Made by a program: the position numbers and the translations under genes. A DNA stretch of 64,000 nt, taken from positions 11,475,001 through 11,539,000 of the forward strand of contig OX291553.1 of NCBI GenBank assembly GCA_946406115.1, read 5' to 3'. The stretch comes from Apoda limacodes. Lineage: Eukaryota > Arthropoda > Insecta > Lepidoptera > Limacodidae. The notes beneath the pieces were generated by a model, which saw only the letters and a list, made by a program, of their open reading frames with translations, had not been told where the DNA came from and did no database searches. Position 1 is the stretch's first letter; every line of letters begins with the position of its first letter. Shown here one piece after another: positions 32,763-44,562 of this stretch.

Positions 32763-34460
32763 GTATCCCTCAGAGATGTCCTAGATCCTAATTTATTGCC
32801 CTTTTTTGTAACGAAAATATTGTATTCACATCAGCAGCGCTTCCCCACATTAGGATAACATATGTCATTAAACTATGGAAATAGCTAAAATATACTATTT
32901 TTGCAGTGTCGACATCGGTCAATTGTCTTATTTTCTTGATCGCATACACAGCAAAGCTAAGTTTTTTGCCTAGGTTATGAATATAAGGACCCCATTGAAG
33001 TTTGGAGTCCAGCGTTATGCCAAGAAAGACTGTTGAATTAACAAGTTCTAATTGCTCGCCATTAACATTAATACATGTCTGCAACTGACTAAAATTTGGT
33101 AATGTAAATTTAACACATTTGGTTTTTTTCATTAAGTAACAAATTATTAGCGTTAAACCAATTAACAATTTTAGAAAGGGCATTATTTAATTCATCATAA
33201 CATTTAATTCATCTTAACTTTAAAAAGCAAAGAGGTGTCATCAGCAAATAAGACAATGTCATGGTTTTTTACATGATATGGGAGATCCTTAATGTAAATA
33301 AGAAATAGAAAAGGACCTACAATTAAGCCCTGAGGGACTCTCATAGTGACTGCTGATCCCGGAGATCTTTCACCGTTGACATCTATTTTCTGTATTCTCC
33401 TACTCATATAGGAGGTCAAAAGGTCGAGAGCTTTGACTGTAATACCATAGTGATGTAGCTTCTTGATGAGAATTTCATGTTGAACACAGTCAAATGCCTC
33501 AGATAAATCACAAAACACTCCAAGAGCATCATGCGAATCCTCCCAGGCATTAAATATATTTTTTAATAGTGCCACTCCTGCATCGGTTGTGCAACGGCCT
33601 TTCATAAAGCCAAACTATTTACTACTAAGTAGGTCATTATTACAGAAATGGCTTAACATTTGACAAAGTATGATTTTTTCAAAAACTTACTTGAGTACAG
33701 GTAGTATTGAAATAGGCCGAAAATTATTAGAATCTGTTGAACTACCTGATTTGAAAAGAGGTATAACTTTGCTAAGTTTCATCTCATCAGGAAACACACC
33801 ACTATCAACACAATTGTTAAAAATTATGGCTAAGGGTTGTGCTATAACATGAATTATTGAATTTATAATTGTTACAGAAAGTCCCCAAAGGTCTGTGGTG
33901 TTTTTAATTTCTAATGTTTTAAATGTATTTATGATATCTGTAGGACTAATGTTTTTAAATACAAAGGGAACTTTACATTTAGGGACATTAGTTTTTATTA
34001 TTTTTTCTGCTAAAATTGGACTTGAGTTAACATGTTTAGTTGTTTTAAAGGAATATTGCTAAAAAAAAATTCAAAGGCAATTGCTACATCAGAATTTTTT
34101 TTTAAACTAGTATTATCTACAATCAATTCAAAGTCCTGACAAGAATTCCTAGCTTTATCAGTTTCATTATTTATTATGATCCATGTAGTTTTTATTTTAT
34201 TTGTTGAATTTTTTACTGACATAAAGTAAAAAGAGGTGAATTGATTTTGCAACAGGACAGACATTTTTAAGGGTTATTGAGTATTTTTTTACATATTCCC
34301 TAAATATTTGGCTATTATTTTATGTTTTTCCTTTATATTATTCATACAGCGTACGTCTACTTTTAAAAATACCTGGGGTAGCCCATTCACTAAAACTAAA
34401 GCGACTGGAAATAAGTTTCTTTTTTGCAGTAAATACTTTATTATACTCTGTAGTAATAGT
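32763..34460 (-). pseudogene. LINE reverse transcriptase, inverted copy
   Basis: Reads right to left through the same region as the plus copy, then further: LFADDTSLLFK (FADD catalytic box, near 33240), VFLGITLDSKLQWGPYI and IFSLQKRAIN near 32790. It therefore retains the C-terminal portion missing from the plus copy. Frames are interrupted near 33190 and 33605. 33263-34460 is the second arm of the inverted repeat. Confidence 0.9.
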
Positions 34461-35917
34461 ATAGTGGTAATACTCTGTAGTTTTAATTTATAAACTCTCT
34501 AGATACCGCTAGATGATGCGCTAACAATAAGGTGGACCGTAAGCTAGTTTGCTATCTTAGTGTTATACCTAATAAAAAAATTAGCGTTAGGCGATAGCGG
34601 AAATGGCGGGAACAGAAATATGAAAAAATACATCTGTTCCATCTGTTATTTCATTTGTTTTGGTGAGTTTATTTTTATTTACTTTATCGCAAATGTGACG
34701 AAAAACATTGTGCGTAACACGAGCAGTATTGAAATTACAAAATTCTCTATTTAGTAATTTTTGTTCTAACCACCCTGAATGCACAATGTACCCATTACCA
34801 TTATTGTCTTCTTTCCTTTTTCCTTTCTTTCTTTATAATGATGATACATTGCTGATATCCGCACGGAAGCTATGCGCTAGGCACGACCCTTACCCGATCC
34901 GTCAGAAGTTTAACCTAAAAAATCAGCTTTTTTACTTTTTTACAAATATGGATAAATTAAGTGGCCTAGAAATTAAAGTATGTAGTAAAGTAAGAATTGT
35001 TATGCAAGGCTAGAAAGTTTGCTTTTTGGCGTAAGTGTCAATATTGAATACCGAGCAAGCGAAGTATTCAAAGACTGAACCCACTAGCGAAGCGAGTGGT
35101 TCAAAAATTTAATCCTGAGCAAAGCGAGGGATTCTATGGCACAAACCTAAAAAAAAAAACCAGCCGTGCGAAACACAGTTTTTCTCCAAAAAATATATAC
35201 AAGAAGAAAAGAAGAAGAAAAACAATAATTAGTGTTTAATTACTTATGAATGGAACAAGTATACTTATTATAAATAGTTTAATTCAGTATTGATAATATG
35301 ATAACAGCATCATAAGTCTCTGAAATAGGTTGAGCGCTTTTTGTATGTCTGCATGTAGTCAACAAATTGCATGCTCAGAGGTACTTACCTATTTTTCTTG
35401 GGTAAACATAGATATTTTACGTCACTGGTGGAGTTACTTATGTTTTTTAATTATTAACTTTCAGTTTATTCAGTTAAAGTAATATGTTTATTTGTTTTTT
35501 TTTTTTAGTATAAACTAAAACTTTTTACTAAAATAACCAAAATGACGTACCTGCCACATAATTTCAAATAAATGTTTCCTTTCTTTTTCTTTTTTTTTAA
35601 AGGTGCGTTTTGTTTTAAAATTCTTAGACCAAAAAATAAACTTAAAAATTGTTTATTCTTGTTGTATTTAATAATTTAACAAACTGCAATAAATTATCTA
35701 TTAAATGACATTAAACAAAACGTTATCTTTAATGAATGTTATTGACGGATCACTAATGTATAAAGTAGTAAGAACGAATCGCATTTCGGGCAAACATAAG
35801 TTTGTTTTTGTAGAATTTTTAAAAAAACTTTTATTTGAAAACGCAGATTTACTCAGATTTTTAACGACAAAATGAGCCTTTCCGAACTAGTGAGATGAAA
35901 AATAATTTTTATTTTAG
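34461..35917. other. repeat debris between LINE and APN pseudogene
   Basis: 34496-34575 is a diverged LINE 3' UTR fragment (gataccgctagatgatgcgc). 35040-35130 carries a repeat with gagcaagcgaagtattc and agcgaagcgag, related in reverse to 49150-49225. The rest is AT-rich and nothing else is recognised. Confidence 0.55.
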
Positions 35918-36038
35918 CAAATTTGGTTCGGGAGATCCTGAAAAACTTTATGCGGCTCTAGATCTGGGAGTAAAGATTAGATTAGATAGAAAGATTATTA
36001 AAATCTGGGATGTTATGAGCTCATGGGTATCACAATCG
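35918..36038 (+). pseudogene. APN pseudo-exon 6
   Basis: GDPEKLYAALDLGVKI and DVMSSWVSQS match exon 6 ([23 protein letters not shown]). The middle is replaced by unrelated sequence and homology stops after the Ser-Gln, leaving no donor. Acceptor ttttag is present. Confidence 0.88.
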
Positions 36039-36194
36039 ATGATAAATCAAACTCTTATTATCATTATGCAAAACGGACTTACGCCTGTGGCGTGAAGTCA
36101 CAAGAGTGTTATATGGGTCTATTCTTCAAAGAAAGATATAAAACTTCTTGAGTTGGCGACTTTCAGTTATAAGAACAGGTTGAATTTCGGACAT

Positions 36195-36320
36195 AAATGA
36201 CGTATGTGAAGTCCACAATCCGCACTGGGCAATCGTGTGGACTATGGCCTAAATTACCCTCGCTTATGAGGGTAGGCCGTGCCCCAGTAGTGGGGACGTA
36301 TGAAGGCTGGCAAGTAATGT
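36195..36320 (+). repeat. interspersed repeat fragment
   Basis: gtgaagtccacaatccgcac, then ctcgcttatgagggtaggcc and gccccagtagtggggacgta. The inverse occurs at about 16670-16770. This resembles the 3' part of lepidopteran RTE-type or related repeats. It sits where exons 7-9 would be expected. Confidence 0.6.
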
Positions 36321-36418
36321 AGTAAGAATGCTGTAATAATATTGATTTGAAAAAGGGAATATTAGTATTTTACTATACGAAAGTAACGGGACTTACCATA
36401 AAGTTTATACCGTTTCAG

Positions 36419-36602
36419 GCTTATATCCTTACAGTGATGGAGAATATCATAGACAACTTGGGTTACAGTGTTCGGCCGGAAGATAGTTTTAAAAACTTAG
36501 AAACCGAATGCAAGTCCTAGATTTAGCTTGTAAACTGGGACACCAGGGGTGCATCAACAACATGGTAGATTCATTTAAGAACTTTAGAGATCATGGAGAA
36601 GA
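36419..36602 (+). pseudogene. APN pseudo-exon 10
   Basis: About 95 percent identical to 17046-17230 by eye. One base is missing in the gatagtttt..cttagaaacc region, causing an early stop, and the donor reads gagaaag instead of gagtaag. Confidence 0.93.
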
Positions 36603-37371
36603 GAAAGTTTTTAAATTATTTTTTCTCAAACATGCTACGATATGCGACTATATTTTGCACTAGCTTCCTTGGAATAAATCGTACTTGCAGTACAGTATCA
36701 GAGAGCGACCCCCAATGTTTGAAACGAACTTTTTTAAGCCCGAACATTGATAACTAAATATTTAACTCATTATGTTTTATTTAAATTTCGGACTGGTACA
36801 ACAAAATAATGCGCCATAAAATTAATTTAAAAAAGTAAAATAGAAATCGACATTTAAACGCGGCGAATAAGCGGCAAAATTACCTAAACTATTTTTATTA
36901 TGGTCAATACAGTTGTCAATATAATTAATTTTTTTACACGCATTTTTGAGAAAAGCACTGGACAAGCCTTGGCCACAACTGAGCATAACTGGACTTTGTG
37001 ATGCGTGCCTCAGCTATGCCTCGGCCTGCATACTCACGATCGCCCGGTAATGCTGCGTTTGCAGGCCGTGGCAGTAATTATTTACTAATATAATTATATA
37101 ATAATAAAACATACAGTTATTATTTTTTTGCATTTTTTTTTGGAACAATTTTGAAATTACTTCAATGGGTTTCACTCTGGGGCAATTTTCTCTAAAAATG
37201 TTTAAACCAAAAAATTAGAACTTAGCATATTTGAACTACAGAAAATCGAATATTGTGATCAATAAGTATGAAAAATATTTAACTCAAACAATTGATACGT
37301 TTTAAAATAATACTAGTAATGTGACTGAAAATATACATATGAAATAAAATATATTTTTAATATTTTTGCAG

Positions 37372-37514
37372 AATATCGCCGCAGTTTAAGACCGGTAGCC
37401 TACTGTTACGGACTGCGTTATGGAAACAGCTCTGAAAACCCATAATGTTGCTAGTGAAGTCTCGGTTATTGCTGGCATTCTGGGATGTACTACAGACTCA
37501 GAAAAACTTAAAAG
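37372..37514 (+). pseudogene. APN pseudo-exon 11
   Basis: Acceptor ttgcag and donor aaaag|gttt are retained, but 25 bases are missing relative to exon 11 in the [11 protein letters not shown] region and an early stop (cagtttaag) follows the acceptor in one frame. Much more diverged than pseudo-exon 10. Confidence 0.9.
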
Positions 37515-37859
37515 GTTTGCTTAAAACATATTGAACCAACACAAAGTTACGACTTTTCTCCACTTTAAGAACCTTTATATTTTAAGTCAGTACTTTCTGA
37601 AATTACTCCAAAAAATATGTAGGTTCTGATATAAAGTAAATTCTGGACTTACATTAGAGATCAACGGACAACAAGGCAAACATGTGAGCATTATAAATAT
37701 GAGGGCCAAAGCGTTACAAGGATACAGGCAGCTGACTATTTTAAATTCGTGTTCAGGGACGAAAAACAGCAACCTAATGCGGAGAGCGCTCAGCGAAGCG
37801 ACGTTCAAACTCTTCACACTCTTTTTGTGTGGCTATTGACGCTATTAATGTCCATGAGA

Positions 37860-38385
37860 TTAGACGTGCGTAAGAAAACTTAAGGCGAATTCCTTATCCG
37901 GGTCGGACGGTATACCATCGTATATTGTTAAGGACTGCATCAGTGCATTTGAGTTGCCGCTACTTTACATATTTAATTTATGTTTAAAGTTAAGGAAATA
38001 TCCTTGATTTTGGAAACTTTCGAGAGTCACGCCTGTGTTCAAGGATGGTTCCAGATCTGAAGTGAATAATTATAGGCCTATAGCTGTCCCATCGGCATTT
38101 GAAAAAGTTTTAGAATCTATTATAAATCGTCACATCACGCAACAAATCCACATTCGGTTATTCCGACAACCAGCATGGTTTTCGAGCGGGCTGCTTGACA
38201 ACCACCAGCCACTTAGAGTTTGTCTGTTACGTAGTATCGGAAAAAGACAAAGGACATCAAGTCGACGTGGCATATTTTGACTTTAGTAAAGCCTTTGATC
38301 AAGTAGATAATGATGTTCTTCTAAGAAATTTGCAAATATAGGATTCACACCTAATTTGCTTAAATTACACAAGTCAACAAAAAAT
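37860..38385 (+). mobile_element. LINE reverse transcriptase fragment
   Basis: In shifting frames: SSGSDGIPSYIVKD, VTPVFKDGSRSEVNNYRPIA, VPSAFEKVLE and then DFSKAFDQVDNDVLL (first catalytic Asp). Truncated at both ends; inserted in pseudogene intron 11. Confidence 0.85.
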
Positions 38386-38553
38386 AAAACTTTTTGTGTT
38401 CTTTGACCCTCTCGGCTCTATATAGTAGTTTTGTTGAGCCAATGTACAAACTTCCACAATTGCCGTTTATTTATCATGCTATTTATATTAAAAATAAACT
38501 TAATTATTTATTTTGTCAAACTGTCTAATGTGAACTTTTGACTGTATTTTCAG

Positions 38554-38696
38554 TTATCTAGTATCTATGAATGAAGAAGACAGACAATTAGAACCCAAGA
38601 CATAACCGTTCCTCTGAGAAGTATACTAGAAAATTACAGCAATCTGCAACTTGTATTGAAAGAATTAAAAGAAAACTATAGCAATTTTAGCAACAT
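38554..38696 (+). pseudogene. APN pseudo-exon 12
   Basis: Acceptor ttttcag and donor acat|gtaagt are intact. One base is lost near gacagacaattagaacccaa, shifting the frame so that the QDITVPL block is read out of frame. Confidence 0.9.
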
Positions 38697-39483
38697 GTAA
38701 GTTTTATATGTCCGTAATATTGAGTGGGTATGAATCAAATAAAGATGCACAGCCTTAATATTCATTTCAATAAAACAGTCGCCCAATAAAGGCGTTTCGA
38801 CAGAGAAAACCTGAGGTGCGGTGCGTGCTTCTGACTAGCCTATGTTTTCACATACAGCCATTCAGCCATTCTTACTACGCCTTGTCGCGGCGCCATGACT
38901 GTCTAGCGTTTTTAGTCATTTTGCGTTTGGTCACTACGCGTAATTATGTAGAAAATGTCATTTTAGGTATTGGTCATATAAAGGGCATTCTTCGTTATTC
39001 AAAGTAATATTTATTGGTCACTATGCGTGCGTTTATAAACCATTTTTCTACTAGGTTATCATATTAACTTTTATTTGAATTGCGAATAGCTAAACAACTT
39101 ATGTACCCACTTATTCGTTGGTATGAAATTTAAATAATTAACAATGTAATGAAAGCATAGTTTTAATAAATTATTACTTCTATATTCCACGTTACATTTA
39201 AAATTTTTAGCGGTGTTTCATAATCGATAATAGAGTCGATCGATATAAAAATCCTTTTTTTTTTTAAACTTTTGTCTTAAAAACTGGTTAAATAAGATCG
39301 CATGTACAATAATAAATGAGCAGGGTTATCAGTGTCAGGGGTGGCCCTAATTACTTAGTTTAATAACCGTGACCTTAATGTGCTATCCCGTGCCCCATTT
39401 TTTTGTCATTAAGACATACCTACTTATGATATACAGGAGTATTATAAAATGGTGCATTGTTACATTTTGAGTGGTGACAGTTG

Positions 39484-39830
39484 TTTCCGTGGTGCCAGTA
39501 CGAGACTGAAAGCTTGAGCGAGAATTGTCCGAAATGATGCCCACGGCTACTTTCTACCATCGCGAGGGAATTCATTCACACACTTTAGAACCGAAATGGT
39601 CGCGTACAGTGCGGTTTCAGATTAACTTCCTCCTTCGAACGCTTGGGTTGTGGAATAAGCTCCCTGCCAAGGTTTTCTCTAAGTACTACAGTATGGGGTT
39701 CTTCCAGAAAGAAGTTATTGGATTTTTGAAGGGTCAGAAACGCGCGAGTGATACCCACAAGCGTCCATGGGCCACGGTGACCGAAAGCTTACCGTGTTTG
39801 TTTACAGAGGATAGGAATTGAGAACGGCTG
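39484..39830 (+). mobile_element. LINE C-terminal fragment (Jockey/CR1 type)
   Basis: A 98-codon frame with TATFYHREGIHSHTLEPKWS, then LGLWNKLPAKVFSKYYSMG and FFQKEVIGFLKG, the usual LINE polyprotein C-terminus, followed by gcgtccatgggccacggtga of the 3' UTR. Confidence 0.8.
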
Positions 39831-40059
39831 CATATTACCAAACCTAATCAGTTGCAACATCCTTAAGACTGATGAGGCCCTATTCATACAATAAGGGCTT
39901 TGCAACAGATAGAATAATGTTCATTATTTGAACACTAATGTGGTTAAAGAGAGTTATGACCACGAGAGTTTCGTGCTTTGAGTGTGAACGTGTGTGCTAG
40001 TATCATTGGCAAAGTGATCGTCGGTTCTTCAATCATAATTAGGTGTAAGTAGGTAAAAT

Positions 40060-40258
40060 TGCCTATAGAGCAGTGTCCTAGAGTGGAAACCGCGTATGGG
40101 AAGGTGAAGCGTGGGACGCCCTCCAGCCCGGTGGACCGACGACCTTAAAAAGGTGGCTGGTGGTGGCTGGATGCGGAAGGCAGAGGACCGGGAGAAATAG
40201 CACGCCATAGAGGAAGATTGTCCAGCAGTGGACCAATATGAGCTGATATGATGTATCA
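40060..40258 (+). mobile_element. RTE-type LINE 3' end
   Basis: One frame reads VGRPPARWTDDLKKVAGGGW, MRKAEDREK-stop-HAIEED, the C-terminal signature of RTE-clade LINEs, followed by ccagcagtgg and the 3' end. Confidence 0.85.
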
Positions 40259-40384
40259 CATAATCACAGCTTAAACATCCATTTTATTCTTATTGAAATA
40301 AATATTTAGACTGTGCTATAACCATTTAATTTCTATCTAATGTCCAAAAATATTTGTATTATTCTTGCACTAGCTATTTGCCGC

Positions 40385-40590
40385 CGTTCTACCCGCACTA
40401 AATTCGGTTATCTGTGTAGTATTTTAACGGCAACTCCAAAATTATAGAAAAACACCAACTCACACTTGACGTTTTCGAATAGCCTCTGTCCTTTCCCACA
40501 CACTTACAGCGCTTTAGCATAAAAACGTAACAGACAGATAGACAGACAGAGTTACTTTCGCATTTATTATATTTAAATAAGGATTCATAC
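40385..40590 (+). repeat. interspersed repeat (gcgtgaagaggtaaca family, diverged)
   Basis: cactaaattcggttatctgt, then aattatagaaaaacaccaac, tcacacttgacgttttcg and an acagacagagttactttcgc end; same order as 11900-12120. Confidence 0.65.
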
Positions 40591-41105
40591 AGTTGTTCAT
40601 CGCGTTTGATGATGACGAAATATCCGACAACGCCTAGATATTTATGGCGTGTCACCACTACTAAACGTATGACTAGCTCCCGAATAGAAACATATGAAGA
40701 CATAGACATATCGGAAGCGTTCAATCCCCTATCCTATCACGCCGCGCAATGCATCTCACGATTGCTCCAACTGACTGGCACTCCACTCCTCCACTCCAAC
40801 TATAGCTGCACCTGTATCTCGCAAACTTTATTTGTATAATTAAGGAGTTCCACGCCGATAACGGAAGTTAGGGCGGGCGGAGCCGCTGGCAAAGTCTAGT
40901 ATGTCATAGTAGAAAAATTAAAAAATTAAGTTTAAAATAAAATACATGCTCATTTGAATCCCATGAGCCAGATTTTTATTTCTTCCTTGTCTCGCTGAGA
41001 GTCTCAGCTGTCACAGAAGCAGGCTTGACAAACTATTATATTATATATTATTATTATTATATTATATTATAAACTATATGTATAAACTGTGATTTTACTT
41101 CACAG

Positions 41106-41175
41106 CTACCCGTCAATGGAAACCGTGATATTGATGGTTTCTGGCGCAATGCACACGGAAGACGAGATGAATGAT
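41106..41175 (+). pseudogene. APN pseudo-exon 13
   Basis: The only copy exon with both splice sites and reading frame intact (YPSMETVILMVSGAMHTEDE). It confirms the exon 13 boundaries in the functional gene. Confidence 0.9.
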
Positions 41176-41364
41176 GTAAGTGACAATAGCAGTTTATTAA
41201 CAAGCAATTTCTTAAAGCAAGTTCATTGAAATTTTTATTGTGGTTTTGTACTAAAAAGAGAACTCCAATAAAATAATGGTGTAAGTACTTATATAATTAA
41301 GTACTAAAAGCTTTTACGTTTTGTGAATCAATTATTAATTACAAGACTTTGCCAGGGCCTCCGT

Positions 41365-41672
41365 CCGCCCTTTATTCGGTTATCGGCGTGGGACTCCTTT
41401 ATTTAATCACAATATTAATACTGTGATTTACTCCTTAATTACACTAATGAAGTTTGCTATATCAAGCTGTAGCTATAGCTATAGTTAGTTTAAGCTCAGT
41501 TATAGTTATTCCCGCGGAAACTTTTGAATTCTTCGGGATAAAAAGTAGCCTATGTGCTATTCCAGGACCTAATCTATAGGTGTGCCAAGTTTCATCTCGA
41601 TCCGTCCAGTGGCTGAAGCGTTATTGAGTAACAAACATCCATGCTTACAAACTTTCGCCTTTATAAATATAG
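41365..41672 (+). repeat. interspersed repeat (gctatag-core family)
   Basis: agctgtagctatagctatag then tattcccgcggaaacttt, attccaggacctaat and ccgtccagtggctgaagcgt; the best-preserved copy in the window. Confidence 0.75.
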
Positions 41673-42087
41673 TAGGATAATAAAACACTTTATTGCACAA
41701 AATTAAACATAAAACAGTATTTACAACAGAGGTACCAGTGACTTTCCCAGATAACCTTCGGGTGACAGAGTTTTAAAATAAAGTTAAATATTTACGAACA
41801 TAGGTAAATTTTTATATAACATATTAAACAGCGCAAAAGTAAATACAACTTAGATAAATACATTATAATAAACATAAATATTATGTAACTGTTTTGTTAC
41901 GTCCAAATTTATGCATCCCTTTTCTCGCGTAGCGTTGCGTCTTGACTGGTTGGATTGCTGTCGGCAAGACCAGAGTAACTGAACTGGTCTTCTATATTAC
42001 ACGTGTGCGTTCTTGCTTTCTAACATAGAAAGCAAGCAACTTGACTCAATCGCACTACGGACGCGGCGCAAGCAGTACTATCGTCTT

Positions 42088-42520
42088 TTTTAGGATTCCG
42101 TACCCGAAGGGTAATTAGCGGAACCCTATTACTAAGGCTCCGCTGTCCGTCTGTCACCAGGCTGTATCTCATGAACCGTGATAGTTAGACAGTTGAAATT
42201 TTATCAGATGTATTTCTGTTGCCGCTATAACAACAAATAATAAAATGTAGAATAATATAAATATTTAAGGAGGCTCCCATACAACAAACGTGATTTTTTT
42301 GCTCGATTTTGCGCGATATTGATAACGGCAACATGTAGACGCTTGTAATATTCACAGAATATTTAGTTATATATTCAATTTAAAAATAAATAGTTAAAAT
42401 TAAAATAAAACAAATATTTAAGGGGGGCTCCCATGCAACAAACATGTTTTTTGCCGTTTTTATAGATAATGGTACGGAACCCTTTGTGCGCGAGTCCGAC
42501 TCGCACTTGGCCGATTTTTT
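42088..42520 (-). repeat. interspersed repeat, cgagtcggactcg family
   Basis: Starts tttttaggattccgtaccc and ends tgtgcgcgagtccgactcgc, acttggccgat; a complete inverted copy. Confidence 0.75.
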
Positions 42521-43689
42521 GCGATAGTTCTATGAAAAATATTAGAATAAATATAAACAGGTTAATTCACTTCTTCCTAGTAGTGTTAATAATTTTAAGA
42601 ACATTGAACGTTTTTTTTATTTTCATCAAAAGGGTCATCAAATTTTTTTGTCACATGGGATAGTCGTACTTTTAAAACATTTACTACAGATAACAAATGT
42701 TCAGAACATATTTACCGTAAAAGTTGTAATTTTTTAAGCTTTTGTTTTCTTAATTAAGTTTCTTTAATTGTTCAAATTTTTCGTTATTTTGATAAACAGT
42801 AAAGTGTTCTATGATTTAATAAAAAGAAAACAGAATTAAAATATTTTATTAGTAATCGTTACAACTATCTGAAATCATCATTCATTACGACTAAAATTAT
42901 ATACCGTGCACAGCTAGATTGCAGTTGCGTTGATACGAACAACAGAAAGAGGTTAAGTGTCTCGTGTTTTTGCCCTGAATCCACAGAATATACCTATGGG
43001 GTTAAAAATCTTGACAAACAAAGACTCAACTAATGACTGTGTGCGGACTGTGGGTGGTACGGTGTTTGATGTGGGATCATTTGGGTCACTGTCGCGACGC
43101 AATTAAGGATTACGAATTTTCGCAAAAACTTTGATTTCAAAAATTACAGTAATAAAATTTGAGTAAAATTGAAAAGCTAAGTAAATCATCAATTTTATGC
43201 GGAATTCTGGTTAAAATATGAAATAATAATATATAATAATTTTGCTACCTACTGGTTCTGACCGCGCTGAATTTGTTTATCGGCGTAGTATTTCTACGGC
43301 TGCTCGTTGACTATAGACAGTTACAGCTGTAACTATAGTTTATACACGTGGAATTAGTTTATAGTTTTTTTTTTCAGGATAAAAATTACCCTATGTTATT
43401 CTCTGTCTCTCCAATTGTCCCTCAAATTTCATCCTAATTGGATGCTTAGTTGCAGCGCGACGTAAAAGATAGATAAACAAGCAGAAAAACTCACTTTCTC
43501 ATTGGTAATATTAGTATGATTTTATTGTGATTTTATAATACGACTATTGTTACGGTGTAATTCGACTACAAAAACCCTGCTGGTTAGGGTATTATTTTTT
43601 ATTTCTGAACATTTTCAAACACAAAATTAAAACACTATCAATAAGGGAAGGTACGAAGCGAAAAGTACTTCTTGATAAAATCATACCAA

Positions 43690-43970
43690 TATTATGTAAA
43701 CGTTCGGACCTTTGGATGTTTGTTGTTTTTATCACGCTTCAACCACTATAGACGGATCAGGATGAGACTTGGTACACATATAGGTTATGTCCTGGAATAG
43801 GCATAGGCTACTTTTTATCCTGAAAAATTCAAAACTTCCCGCGGGAATAAACTATAACCGAGCTTCAACGAACTGTAGCTACAGCTAGGTATAGCTTGCT
43901 ATAGCAAACTTCATTAGTATAATTAAGTAGTTGACGTAGAAATTACACACCTATTACCGAAGCTTATAAA
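43690..43970 (-). repeat. interspersed repeat (gctatag-core family), inverted
   Basis: Reverse complement of 41365-41672, with cgcttcaaccactatagacg, cctggaataggcataggc and aaacttcccgcgggaataaa. A further, more diverged forward copy is at 43260-43520. Confidence 0.7.
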
Positions 43971-44293
43971 TAATATAATTATATTTATAAAGAAATGATA
44001 ACTTACAGGTCGTGGACTTGTACATAACAGAGGAATACATACCTACATAACGGTAGTAAAGGAACTTACTAGGAATAGTTTAAAATCAACGACGTTTTAA
44101 TATTTAGTTATATCTGAAATATGTTTGTTAAAGTTATAGGTTTAGGTAATAGTTAAAAAGTTTGTGTGTTATTACCGTTTGTGACATTCATAAGTGCTCA
44201 ATTATTGTAGCCCAAATTGAATAAATGATATTGATTTAAAGAAGAATTTTTCAAATCCGACTGGTAGATCGAGAGATCAGAGCGTTCAAACGA

Positions 44294-44562
44294 AAAAAAG
44301 GGCAAGTGCGAGTCGGACTCGCACACGAAGGGTTCTGTACTTTTATCTATAAAAACGGCATAAAAATCGCGTTTGTTGTATAGGAGCCCCCTTAAATAAT
44401 TATTTTTTTCTGTTTTTTAGTATTAGTTTTTATAGCGGCGACAGAAATACATCTTCTGTAAGAATTTCAACTGTCTAACTATTACGGTTGATGAGGTACA
44501 GCCTGGTGATAGACAGATGGATTCTTAGTAATAAGGTCCCTTTGGGTACGGAACCCTCAAAA
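44294..44562 (+). repeat. interspersed repeat, cgagtcggactcg family
   Basis: gcaagtgcgagtcggactcg, then tagcggcgacagaaatacat and tgggtacggaaccctc. Shorter internal body than other copies. Confidence 0.75.

Larger units (their letters stand above)
30150..34460 (+). mobile_element. rearranged Jockey/CR1-type LINE copy
   Basis: Plus-strand LINE with a 5' reading frame, a 69-bp coding tandem repeat, an endonuclease domain and reverse transcriptase up to its middle (32762), joined directly to a minus-strand copy of the same element (32763-34460). No 3' UTR or A-tail is present at either junction. The plus frame is broken by an inverted 48-bp duplication (30767-30867) and stops at 31825 and 32336. 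It lies between APN and its pseudogene. Not active. Confidence 0.85.
38697..41105 (+). other. pseudogene intron 12, enlarged by repeats
   Basis: The functional gene's intron here is 386 bp; this one is 2.4 kb. It holds a LINE C-terminal fragment (39484-39830), an RTE tail (40060-40258) and a repeat (40385-40590). 38750-39480 has nothing I can name. Confidence 0.65.

Noticed and set aside
35895..36095. A functional second aminopeptidase gene
   Set aside because: The zinc-site exon is absent, and pseudo-exons 10, 11 and 12 are frameshifted, with one donor destroyed.
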